DNA of 64,000 nt from Struthio camelus (lineage: Eukaryota > Chordata > Aves > Struthioniformes > Struthionidae): the NCBI RefSeq assembly GCF_040807025.1, contig NC_090953.1, positions 441,501 to 505,500 on the forward strand, in the 5' to 3' direction. Made by a program: the position numbers and the translations under genes. Position 1 is the stretch's first letter, and each line of letters begins with the position of its first letter. Shown here one piece after another: positions 19,292-29,573 of the stretch. A model generated the notes under the pieces. That model saw only the letters and a list, made by a program, of their open reading frames with translations. It was not told the origin of the DNA and made no database searches.

Positions 19292-22200
19292 TTAGGAGCG
19301 CCTGCTTTCTTCAAATTGTAGGATCAGGTTTTTAATGTGAGACAGCTTCTGGTGGAGGTATTCACAGCGATGTTTCTCCTGCTGGTAGCTGGGATAAGTC
19401 TAGGGCAGGTGGGGAAAAGTACAGGTCAGCTCCTGGAGGGAACCAAGTCCCTACCCTGCACCCAGCCTTACCTTCTTGAAGTGGCTGTATTCATGCAAAA
19501 TTGTAGCTTCAAGTGCCTGAAACGCAAGAGAAGCAGATGAGCAGAATCTGAGTAGAGCTGTACTGCCTGTGCCCTAGGTCTCCCACGCTTGCCTTGCGTT
19601 CCTCTGTTCCTTGTTTCAGAGTCTTCATTTTGGCTCCCAGTTGAATGAATTTCTGACTCACGTTACCAATACGAGCATGCAGGTAGCGGTACTCAGTGTA
19701 GTCTGCACTAAATGCTGCCTCGTAGGCTCTGCGCTGTTCCACTGAGCAGATGGTACGATATTTTCTGCCACAACCAGGAGAAAAGGCTTGTTCTTCCTGT
19801 GTCCATAGGACCTTTGTGATAGGAAAGAGCCCTTTCTCTTGGCAGGGCAGGGAGCTGGAAGTGCTTTGTAGTGAGTGGCCAAGAATAGACAGTGCTGTGA
19901 CCTTGCTGCCTGCCTCACTGAGCCTGCAGGCAGCTTGGTCTCAGTGAAATGCTGTGGAGCTGGCTCCAAATTACTCTAAGCAAGGGAGTTGTGGGGCAGT
20001 GAATGTCTGAGCTTCACTTACCGCAAGTAATCTGGGATCTCTGCTGAGGATGAGCTGCTAGCCTGTGACCTGGCATCTAGCAAGGAGCAGAAAATCACAA
20101 GGATTAAAACTCCTCTAGAGCATCTCTCCACCTCAGCCAGAACCTGCCTTGCTCCTGTGCTTTCTGTGAGTCTGAGAAGACCTGTTCCCTGCAAGCCAGG
20201 CTTGCAGTCGCACAGCTCTGGTAAATATGGAGCCCTGTGTCCCACAGGGGAGTTCTTGGAGGCCTTCTGAGGAGGCCTGGGAGCTCCCCCTTAGTAGGGC
20301 CCTCCTGAGCCCTCTGCAGAGAGGGTGCAGGGGCTGCCCTTCAGCCTCACCTGCTCAGACCCTTGAAGAGCTCCCTGCAGTCAGCAGTGCAGCTCAAGGA
20401 GAGGCAGCCCTAGGCTGTGAGACTGGGCAATTAACCCAGGGTTGTACCTTCCTGGTGCTTGTCTTGGCCTCTAGGGCCAAAACCTCTCTGCTTGCCTGAA
20501 GTTCCATTTTGGGCCACCTGCTTCCTTCCTACTGTACCCTGGGCTCTGGCTAGCTTCTGCCTTGTGAGCAGGCTGGGCCCACATGCCCTAGGGCTGTGTC
20601 TGTGGTCATCCTGCTTAGATGCCCCCTCACCTCTAGGTGCAGGGAGGTGCTGCTCCAGGTTCAGGTCTCCTTCCTCCCAGTCATCATCTGCCTCCTCTGT
20701 GCTTGCCTCCCTCTCTGAGCTTTGCTTCTCCCCAGCCTGGCTGCCCAGGGGCAGAGGCCCAGCTTGCTGCTGGCCCTGTGCTCCCAGCTGCTCCATGCTG
20801 GTCACCTGTGGGTGGCTCCTGTGCCACCCTTGCAAGCCAGGGGCAGACTCCAGGGCCCGGGACCTCTTGCTGCCTCTTGGATCTGAGAAATTCAACAGTG
20901 CTAGGCGTTTCTGAAAGGCAAATCAGCTTTGCCTCAAGACTAGCCCTGGACCCCTGCCCCAAGCCTCAGTGCTGGCTGGGCCCCCAGCAGCTTTGGTCTG
21001 CCCAGCCCGGGCTGCTGCGTTCCTTGCTCTATGTCAAAGTGGACAGACGTGCCTTGTCATTTGGGTTCTGTTGGTGGGCCAGGGAACCAACAGCAGGGCC
21101 AACCTTCCCCCCCCCCCCACCCTCCAGTGGCTCTTCCCAGTTCCCCAAACAAGGGACTGTGGGTGGGAACTGGAGCAGCTCCATACCCAACTGTGATCCC
21201 CTGCTACACGCTGCTTGGAGCGATCTGGACACCAGGTGGGAGCAGAGTCCAGAGCCCTGGAACTGCTGAGCTGCAGTGGGGGGCACTGGGGCTTCACCAG
21301 GGAGGAGGTGCAGAGAGGAAGAAGCTCAAAGCCTTTAGGAAGCAGCCATGCTGAACCAGGCACGCTCTCCCTGTACACGCACCTGGGGCTTTTCTGCTGT
21401 CTGTGTCTACAAGGACTTACCACCCCCAGAAGGTTTCTCCTGGCACCCTGAGGGGAGCAGCCATCTGGAGGCTGCTGCAGAGGCACCAAGAAGGATCGGG
21501 CTGAGGGTCTGGGGGGCCGGTTCCTGGAGAATGAGAGAGACGTGACCAGAGGCCAAGACTGGGGAAAGTGTCTTTGAACACCCAGTGCCAGGGCAGTGGG
21601 GAGATGGGTCCTATCCTGCCCAAAGGGTGCTGAGCACCTGGGAGTAAATGCAACTTGTCATTGGCTGGACCTGTGCTGAACATGCACATCCAGCCCCCCC
21701 TCCCCTCACTGCTGCGTGCCCCAGATGCCCCAACTCCACCTGTGCTGCAGCAGGGCAACCTGTTTCCGCTCCTGGGCTGTGTACCCGGGCCAGTCCTCCC
21801 GCACCCAGCTTGCCAGTCCCTCCTTTAGGCGGTAGCAGCACTCGGTGGGATCCAGCTCCGCAACCTGCATGGGGAGAGCAGCAGGGTCAGAATGCGTGCT
21901 GCAGCACCCATGCACAGGAGAGCACCCTGCACCAGCACCCGCTCACCTCCTCCAGGGTGGCCAGCAGCCGTCCCCAGTCCAGCCTGTCCACCTGCATCCC
22001 CTGTAGCCGCTGCATGAGCTCGTGCTTGTAGTGGGGCTGCAGGGCCAGGAGCTGAACCAAGCTTTGAACGGAAGCCCTAGGGCTGCTTGTTGTGGGCCTG
22101 TGCTGCTTGCTCCCTGGGGCACAGCAAACAGAGCCCTTCCCCAGCAGGTGGTTCTCGCCTGCCTTCTTCAGAGCTGCGATGCCTTTGCCTGCGCATACGT

Positions 22201-23955
22201 CAGGACGGAAACGTCAGTGCTTGGGGAGAACCGCAGCAGGAGTCTACTTTCCTCTGCCATAGCCCAGCCCTTCCGGCATGCAGCCCCCACCCCTGTGCCC
22301 CCCGTCTCCTGCAGCTGCCCCTCCGTGGCTGGCAGGACGATGCCACGTCAGCTCTCCCAGTGCTGTAGGTGTCTCCTGCTAACCAGCACGGTCTGCTCCC
22401 CCTTCACGTACGGAGCTGCCACCCCAGCCATGGTGAGCAGTTGTGCCCACATTCCAGGGCTGGCAGCACTGCTGTCCCAGGGGAGCTGCCGACCTCGGGG
22501 GCCCTGCAGCCATCAGACCCCGGTGATCTCTTCCAACGTGCTGGTGTGGGTCCTCAGTCCCAGCACTGCCCCAGCCTAGGACGGAGCAGGTGGCTCAGCA
22601 CCCAGTGCCACCCGCAGCACCCCACTAACCCAGTTGGAGCTCAACAGCTGCTCGGCTCCGGGACTCCTTGGGCTGGGACACACGCTCCTGCAGCACTGGG
22701 TAGGTGCTCTCAAAGGCACAGACCGTGATTTTCTCCTGGATGCTGCCCATGCTGTCCAGCCGGCTCTGACCCAGCCTGGGAGCAGACAACACCTCCCGCT
22801 AGCCGAGCCCAGCCCTGCAGGGCTCCCCTCGGCCCTGGCAGTGTGTAGAGGGGAGCCCCGCAAGGCGGGCATCTGCAGCTAGCAAGAGAGGAGGGAGTTT
22901 GTCCCCAAACTGCCTCCAAAGACCCTGCCTCCAGGGCTGCCGCTGCCTTCAAACGTGCTCCAGCACACCGGGAGCCCCTACGACAGCTGTGGGCTGAGAA
23001 TGCAGCGAGCTGCTTACACTGCTCTGAGCCTGCTGGCTGCCTGGCCTGGTCCACTGCAGACAGCGAGCAGAGCAGGATGGGACCCCGTGGGGGTCTGAGC
23101 AGAGATCGGACCAGGCAACCCAGGCCAGCAGTTTGCAGCGCAGTCAGCGTGAGCAGGGTGGGGGCTGATGTGGTGCTGTTGGCTTGGCAGCACCGTGCCA
23201 GGGAGGGCAGGAAAGGGGCTGCTCCCCGAGGGGCACGGAGAGAGCCGCCCTGCTGCCCCGTCGCAACCCCTGATGCTGCGACACGTCCGCGGCCGTAGGC
23301 TCACCTGGGCACAGCCAGCCGCGCGCACTCGAAGCTGGCCTGCGGCTCATCCCTGCCGTAGCGCGAGAGGAAGAAGGCGAAGAGCCGCGGGGGCTCCCCG
23401 GGGCCACCTGGCACCGTCAGGCGCTGCCGGCGGGGGACGGGCCGTCAGGGCGGCCGCCCCCTCGTGCGGGCAGGGACCCGCCGGGAGCTGCACCCGGTGC
23501 CCCCCTTCTCCTGGGAATCGGCGGCTCCCGGCGCCGGGGGGTGCAGGTCCTCGCTCACACCCGCGTGCCCGGTCTCCCTCCCCGGTAGCCCCGGTCCCTG
23601 CCCCACTCGGCTCATTCGCCCCACGGCTGCCTTGCCCCTCCCCGGTCCCCGTGGCTGCCTCGGGGTCCCCGAGGGCCCCGGCCCGGCCATCGCCCGGCCC
23701 CACTCACCCCCTGGCTGCCCCGGAAGGCGATCGTGGGCCCCGGCGCCCCCTGCAACGAGAGACCCGGGTGAGTCCCGCTTGCGCCCGGCTCCCCGCCGCC
23801 CCCGACCCAGCCGCTCCCACCTGCCGCCGCTCGCAGCCCCGCAGCGCCCGCGCCGCCGCCTCCGAGAGCCTCACGTGCAGCAGGCTGAGCCGCGGGCCCC
23901 GCGCGCAGCCCCGGTACCGGAGCCGCCCGCGCAGCTCCGTCCGCGCCCGCCGCAT
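19292..23955 (-). CDS. ELL3: ELL3, RNA polymerase II elongation factor
   Basis: ELL-family factor that suppresses Pol II pausing and is a component of super elongation complexes. The start at 23955 is set by homology to the ELL N-terminus (exon 23821-23955, ending in RRQ). Firm exons follow: 23708-23749 (TIAFRGSQG), 23305-23423 (LFAFFLSRYG), 22630-22775 (GSIQEKITVCAF), about 21947-22078 (LLALQPHYKHELMQRLQG), 21740-21864 (WVREDWPGYT), 20458-20910 (KRLALLNFS then a long acidic low-complexity linker), 20022 to about 20095 (IPDYLR), 19593-19764, 19472-19516 and 19292-19399. The last four encode the C-terminal occludin/ELL homology domain (EYRYLHARI, HRCEYLHQKLSHIK). Two small exons, near 22382-22421 and 21419-21475, are plausible but uncertain. 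The intron after 19593 appears to use a GC donor. ELL3 is a short family member, and its place between PDIA3 and SERF2 fits ELL3 rather than ELL or ELL2. Confidence 0.92.
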
Positions 23956-24364
23956 GGCTCGGAGTGCGGGCGCCGGCGCGGGGCGGCCCCGGCGCCGAGT
24001 GACACCGGGGCGACACCGGGGCGGGGCGGCACTGGGGCCGAGTGACACCGGGGCGGCAGCCGGGCGACACCGGGGCGGCCCCGGGGCGGGGTGACACCGG
24101 GGCGCGGTGCCTGGGGCCGGTACCGCGCGGCGGCGGCCGGGCCGGGGGGAGCCCCGCGGCAGCCCTGGGGCGGAGCCGGCTATTTTTGCCGCAGGCCCGC
24201 AAAGCCCCTGCCGTCACCGCTAATCCCCTGAGCGGCTTCCCGGCGTTAGGGCACGGGGGCGCGGGATGCGCGGGCGGGCGCGGGGCGGCGGGGCCGGGGC
24301 GGGCTGCGGGCGCGGCGGCTCGGGGCCCCCCCGGGCCGGGCTCGGCTCGTAGCGGCGGGCGGGC
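23956..24364. promoter_or_regulatory. Shared CpG-island promoter between ELL3 and the FKBP8-like gene
   Basis: The two start codons are 409 bp apart and divergent. The interval is almost pure GC, with repeated GACACCGGGGCGG blocks at about 23998-24105, and a short TATTTTTGCCGC interruption at 24181. A bidirectional promoter is inferred from spacing and composition only. Confidence 0.6.
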
Positions 24365-26228
24365 ATGGAGGCGCCGCAGCCCGGCGGCTCCCCGGAGCGG
24401 GAGGCGGGGGCCGGGGGGCGGCGGCGGGGGCCCGGCCGGGGCCGGGCGGTGCGGTTCCGCATGCCGCACACCACCATGGCGGTGCCGTCGGTCCGCGAGG
24501 AGGAGCCGCTCTTCTACCGGCGGCTGGAGGAGCTCGTGGCACCGGGCCCCGGCGGCTTCGGGCCGCTCTTCGGGGCCGGCGGCTGGAGCGACCTGACCGG
24601 TGAGTGCCCTCGCCGGGACCCGGCGGCGGCGGCGGCGGCGGCGGCGGCTCTCACGGCCCGCGCCTGGCCCGCAGGGGACCGGCTGCTGCGGAAGCGCCTG
24701 GTGCGGCAGGGCCGGGGCGGGCCGCGGCCGCGGCCGGGCCAGGAGGTGTCGGTGAAGGCGTTGGGCGCGCTGGAGGACGGCGGCCTGGTGGAGCGGGACC
24801 CGCGGCTCACCTTCGTGCCGGGGCACGGCGACGTCGTGCAGGTCTGCGGGCGGCGGGGCGGCGGCGGCGACCCGCCAGCCGTCGTGGCGCCGGGCTGCGC
24901 CCCGACCGGTGCCCCGCCGCCCGCAGGCGCTGGAGCTGGGCGTCCCCACCATGCAGCCGGGAGAGGTCTCCTTCTTCCTCGCCGCCCCCCGCTACGGCTA
25001 CGGCCGCCCGGGCAGGTAGGGCGGCGGGGGCGGCGGGGCGGCGCGGGGCGGCGGGCGGGCGGGGAGGCAGCGGCGCTGTGCCCGCAGGGAGCCCGACGTG
25101 CCGCCCGAGGCGCCGCTGCTCTTCGAGGTGACGCTGCTGGAGGTGCGCGACGGCCCCGACCCGCGGCGCCTGCCGCCCGCCGCCCGCCTCCGCCTGGCCG
25201 CGCAGAAGCGCCAGCGGGGCAACTTCCACTTCGCGCGCGGCGACTTCGCGGCGGCGCTGCGCTCCTACCGCCTGGCGCTGCGCACCCTCGACGGCCCCGG
25301 CGCGGGTGAGGCCCGGCCCGGCGCGGCGGGGGGCGGCGGCGGGGCCGGCGCCGCTGATGCCGGCTCTGCCCCCGCAGCGCCGCCCGGGCCCCAGGAGGAA
25401 GAGGAGCTGCGGGAGCAGCGCGTCAAGTGTCTGAACAACTGCGCGGCCGCCGAGCTGCAGCTGCAGCGGCCCGGGGAGGCGCTGGCCTGCTGCGAGGCCG
25501 CGCTCCGCATCAGCCCGGACAACGGCAAGGCGCTGCTCAGGCGGGGCAAGGTGCGGGCCGGGCCGGGCCGGGGGCGGCGGGGTCCCGCCGTGCCGCCCCG
25601 CTACCGCCCGCTCCTCTGCCCGCAGCTGCTGGCGGAGCAGGGCCGGGACGAGGAGGCTGCGCTCGCCCTGAAGAGAGCCCTGCAGCTGGAGCCGGCCAGC
25701 AAGGTGCGCGCGGCGGCCCGGCCGGCCCCGGTGCCCGCGCCGTGCCGGTGTCGGTGCCGCTGCCGTTGCCGGTGTCGGTGCCGGTGCCGGTGCCGCTGTC
25801 GGTGCTGGTGCTGATTCCGGTGCCGGTGTCGGTGCCGCTGCCGTTACTGGTGTCGGTGCCGGTGCTGGTGCTGATTCCGGTGCCGGTGCTGGTGCCGGTG
25901 CCGCTGCCGGTACCAGTGCCGGTGCCGCTGCCGGTGGCGCGGCCGGCCGGAGCCCGGCCGAGGGCGGCCCGGCCCCGGCGGCAGCGGCTCTCCCGTCCCG
26001 CAGGCGGTGCACGCCGAGCTCTCCCGGCTGGCGAAGCGCCGCTCCGGGCGGCTGCCGCCCCCGGCCCCCGAGGAGCCCCGCGACGCCCCGCCGCCGCCGC
26101 CGCGGAGCCCCGGGTGCGTAGGCGGCGGCGGGGCCGGGCCGGGCCGGGCCGGGCCGGGGGCTGCCGCGCTCACGCCGCTGTCCCTCCGCAGACCCTCGGC
26201 GCCGGCCGCGGCCGAAGGACCGGGCTGA
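24365..26228 (+). CDS. FKBP8-like FKBP-TPR protein without membrane anchor
   Basis: Eight exons join in frame: 24365-24599, 24675-24841, 24927-25015, 25088-25305, 25378-25550, 25626-25703, 26004-26113, 26192-26228, giving 368 residues. After a basic N-terminus (to about residue 75) comes a divergent FKBP domain resembling FKBP8: LLRKRLV, then VSVKALGALEDG, then DVVQALELGVPTMQPGE, then a YGYG stretch. TPR repeats follow, with KCLNNCAAAELQL, DNGKALLRRGK and KRALQLEPASKAVHAELSRL aligning to the FKBP8 TPR region. FKBP8 ends in a transmembrane helix that anchors it to mitochondria or ER. This protein instead ends in a Pro/Ala-rich tail with no hydrophobic segment, so it should be soluble. In FKBP8 itself the isomerase site is degenerate and the TPR binds Hsp90. 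The fish gene fkbp16 may be the same lineage, but I cannot confirm that. I know of no counterpart at this position in human. Confidence 0.82.
25735..25945. repeat. GGTGCC/GGTGTC hexamer array in FKBP8-like intron 6
   Basis: Irregular tandem hexamers (GGTGCC, GGTGTC, GCTGCC, GGTGCT) fill most of the intron between exons 6 and 7. They keep plus-strand frames open and create the spurious VPVPV-type reading frame. Confidence 0.9.
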
Positions 26229-26349
26229 GCGGCCGAGCCCCCGGGGGACGCCGCGCCGCGCCGCGCCCGCACAGAGCCTGCGGAGCCGCCGGTGCCCCGG
26301 GCCGCAGCGGGCACCGGGCGTCGAGCCGAGGACGGGGGAGCCGCCCCGC

Positions 26350-27930
26350 CCCGCACTGCACCGACGCACTGCACCGACGCACCACCCTCCACTGCATCCC
26401 TGCACCATCCTGCACTGCGCCCCCGCACTGCACCGATGCACCACCCGCCACTGCATCCCTGCATTGCCCCACACTGCACCCCTGCATTGCACCGACACAG
26501 CACCCTCCACTGCATCCCTGCACTGCCCCGCACTGCACCCCCGCACTGCACTGACGCACCACCCGCCACTGCATCCCTGTACTGCCCCACACTGCGCCCC
26601 CGCACTGCACTGACACACCACCCTCCACTGCATCCATGCACCGCCCCGCACTGCACCCCCGCACTGCACAGACGCACCACCCTCCACTGCATCCCTGCAC
26701 TGCCCCACACTGCACTCCTGCATTGCACCGACGCACCACCCTCCACTGCATCCCTGCATTGCCCCACACTGCACCCCTGCATTGCACCGACACAGCACCC
26801 TGCACTGCATCCCTGCACTGCCCCGCACTGCGCCCCCGCACTGCACCGACGCACCACCCTCCACTGCATCCCTACACTGCCCCGCACTGCACCCCTTCAC
26901 TGCACCGACACAGCACCCTCCACTGCATCCCTGCACCCCCTGCAATGCACCCCCCGCACTGCACTGACACATCACCCTGCACTGCGTCCCTGCACCGCCC
27001 TTCACTGCACCTCCACACTGCATGGATGCACCACTCTCCACTGCATCCCTGCACCGCCCCACACTGCACCAACACACCACCCTTCACTGCATCCCTTCAC
27101 CGCCCTGCCCTGCACCCCCACACTGCATGGACACACCACCCTTCACTGCATCCCACACTGCCCTGCACTGCGCTCCTGCACTGCATCGATGCATCACCCT
27201 CCACTGCACCCCTGCACCACCCTTCACTGCACCCCCACACTGCACCCTACACCACCCCACACTGTGCCGACGCACCATCCTGCATCATCCTCTACTGCGC
27301 CTTGCACTGCTACCCTGCCGCACACTGTGCTCTGCATTGTGCTCCACACTGCCCTGCACTGCACACCCGCACTGCTCTCCTGCACCACTCCACACTGCAC
27401 CACACCCTGCCTCCATCAATCCATCCCTGCAGTTCATCCCTGTCCCCACCCTGCCCCCACCCTGCATGCCCCTGCACTGCACACCACACTGCACCCTGCC
27501 CCTGTCCTGCACCATGCACTGCACTCTGCAGTGCACCACACACTGCATGCCCCTGCCCTGCACCCCACACTGCACCCCACACTGTACCCTGCCCCTGCCC
27601 TGCACCCTGCCCTGCATGCCCCTGCACTGCAACCACACTGCTCCTTACCTGTCCCCCACACTGCACCCTACACTGCATCCCATCCCCGCAATGCACACTG
27701 CCTCGCACCCTGCATTGCGCCCCACACTGCACCCTCCAACCCGCACTGCACGCCCCTGCACTGCACCCCGCATCCTGCCCCACACCTGGCACTGCACCCC
27801 ACAGTGCACGGCCCCGTGCCCAGCACTGCACCCACACTGCATGGTCCTGCACTGCACCCCGCCCCTGCCCTGCATGCCCCTGCACCCGGCACTGCACCCT
27901 GCACTGCACGGCCCCCCGCCCCGCCCCTCT
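26350..27930. repeat. 59-bp CTGCA-rich minisatellite downstream of the FKBP8-like gene
   Basis: The marker ACTGCATCCC recurs at 59-bp spacing (26391, 26450, 26509 and onward) to about 27300. Beyond that the array decays into irregular CACTGCACCCC blocks up to about 27930. Both strands stay open over hundreds of codons (Cys/His/Thr/Pro-rich on plus, GCSGG-like on minus), but there is no start context, domain or splice logic, so these are repeat artefacts. The array fills the space between the FKBP8-like stop codon and the SERF2 promoter. Confidence 0.95.
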
Positions 27931-28084
27931 GCCCCGGCCCCGCCCCGCGCGCCAGGGCAGGGAGGGGCGGGGTCTGCGAGGCCCCGCCTCCCCGGGGAGG
28001 GCAGCGCGCGCCCCCGGGGCTGTTACGCCTGCGCGGCAGCTTCCGGCCCTTTCGTCGCCGTCGGCAGGACGGCGGCCGTAGCCC

Positions 28085-28247
28085 GCGGCCAATCAGGCGG
28101 GGCGCTGCGGCGCGGCGGGCCAATGGGAGGGCGGCCGGGGGCGGGCGCGGCGCGGCGATTGGCCGCGGCGCGCTTATAGGGCGAGGCGGGGCGGGGGGGC
28201 GGGGGCAGTGCGGGACGTGGCGGCGGAGCGGCGGAGGCAGCGGCGCC
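28085..28247 (+). promoter_or_regulatory. SERF2 promoter and 5' UTR
   Basis: CCAAT boxes occur at about 28089 and 28121 on plus and as ATTGG at about 28158. A TATA-like TTATAGG follows at about 28174. Start codon 28248 lies about 70 bp further on. The close order of CCAAT boxes, TATA-like box and short GC-rich leader is a conventional promoter layout. Confidence 0.6.
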
Positions 28248-28576
28248 ATGACCCGTGAGTGGGGGCCGGGCGGGCCGGGCCGGGCCGGGGGCGGGCGGGC
28301 GGGCGGGCTGAGGCGGCCGTGCCGTTGCAGGCGGGAACCAGCGCGAACTGGCCCGGCAGAAGAACCTGAAGAAGCAGAGCGACTCGGGCAAGGGCAAGCG
28401 GCGGGACGACGGGCTCTCGGCCGCCGCCCGCAAGCAGAGGTGAGCGCCCGCCCTGCCGCCCCCCGGCCCGGCCCGGCCCGGCGCGGCGCCGCCCTGACGC
28501 GCTCTCCCGCAGGGACTCGGAGATCATGCAGCAGAAGCAGAAGAAGGCCGACGAGAAGAAGGAGGGCACCAAGTAG
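28248..28576 (+). CDS. SERF2: SERF2, small EDRK-rich factor 2
   Basis: Very small, highly charged, conserved protein. Members of the SERF family promote amyloid aggregation of other proteins, and it is largely disordered. Three exons, 28248-28254, 28331-28439 and 28513-28576, join as [14 protein letters not shown] onward to give 59 residues, the same as human SERF2. The 4F5 motif ([25 protein letters not shown]) and the Lys-rich C-terminus ending in EGTK are intact. The first exon contributes only seven coding bases, so automatic prediction could miss the gene. Confidence 0.97.
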
Positions 28577-28682
28577 GCCGGGGCCGGGGCCGGGCCGCCG
28601 CCGGTAGGATGCCCCGCGCCGCCCCCGGCCCGGCCCGGCCCGCCGGGGCCCGCGGCAGCGCCCCGCCCCGCCGCCGCCTCCT

Positions 28683-28688
28683 ATTAAA
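28683..28688 (+). terminator. SERF2 polyadenylation signal ATTAAA
   Basis: The common variant ATTAAA lies 107 bp after the SERF2 stop codon, with G/T-rich sequence downstream. Confidence 0.8.
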
Positions 28689-28699
28689 GTAGCTTGTGG

Positions 28700-29570
28700 A
28701 GCCCTGCAGGCCCTGCCTGGTGCTGTGCGTCGGGGCTGAGCGCCTGCCCCGGCCGGCGCGGCCGCCGCTGGGCAGCGGGCCCCGATGGCCGCCTCGGCCG
28801 TGCTGGCGGGCGGAAGCAAGGGGGGATGTCCCGGGAAGCGGGGTGGAAACCCAGGAAAATAGAGCCAGGAGAGGGCTGTTCGGGATGGCAGGAGTGGCGC
28901 AGGTCAGACTAAGGCAACGGGGGGTCGGAGGGCGGGGGCATGGGCACGGGCTCTGACCGCTTCTGCAGCAGATGGGGATGGAGAGGGCTCGGGACGAGGC
29001 CGCGCTGATGGGGAGCGGGCAGGGCAGCGAGCGCCAGAGGCTCTCGGGCTACCGAGGACTGCAGACGGCTGCCTTTGACTTGACGCTGGGCAGAGGCGTC
29101 AGCCTGTGCTTTGAAAGGGAAGGCCTTGGCTGGGGCACCGGGGGATTTGGAACGAAAGAGAGGTGGGATGGTGGTGGGCCGTGCTGCTAAGTGGATGCCA
29201 GGAGCAGCAGCAGACAGCATGATTCCCCCCCCAAAATCCTGCTTGTTTCCTGCCCTGGAGATGTGAGGGAGGGCAAGACAGGGCAGTAGGGCCCTGGGCA
29301 TGGGGCAGGGCCCAGCCTAGAGAGAAGGAACCCCTTTGAGTAAGGCCAGAGTACCACTTCCCTGGCTGCCTCTCCACATAGACAGCAACTTCAGCCAGCA
29401 AGTTGTGAAAGTTTACTTACAAAAGAAGAGAAAACATCTCCAGTCCAGAAGTTGGAGCAGGGCAAGCTGCCTGTTCCCCAGCAACTGCGTGGACAGTGCT
29501 GTAGAATAACAGCAGATGTAGGAGCAGGTAGTTGTGTGTGTGGTGAAGCCCAGCAGCTTGCTCTTCTCCT
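28700..29570. other. SERF2 to RASEF-like tail-to-tail interval
   Basis: No exon is recognised. It should hold the 3' UTR of the minus-strand RASEF-like gene. No canonical AATAAA is obvious there. AGTAAA on the minus strand near 29411 is a possible weak signal. Confidence 0.4.
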
Positions 29571-29573
29571 GCA

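Noticed and set aside
24807..27080. 757-codon minus-strand open frame, Cys/Gly-rich
   Set aside because: It is antisense to the FKBP8-like exons and then runs through the 59-bp minisatellite. The Cys repeats follow the DNA repeat.
26292..28607. 771-codon plus-strand open frame, His/Cys/Thr/Pro-rich
   Set aside because: It is a reading of the CTGCA minisatellite that continues into the SERF2 locus out of frame. It has no domain.
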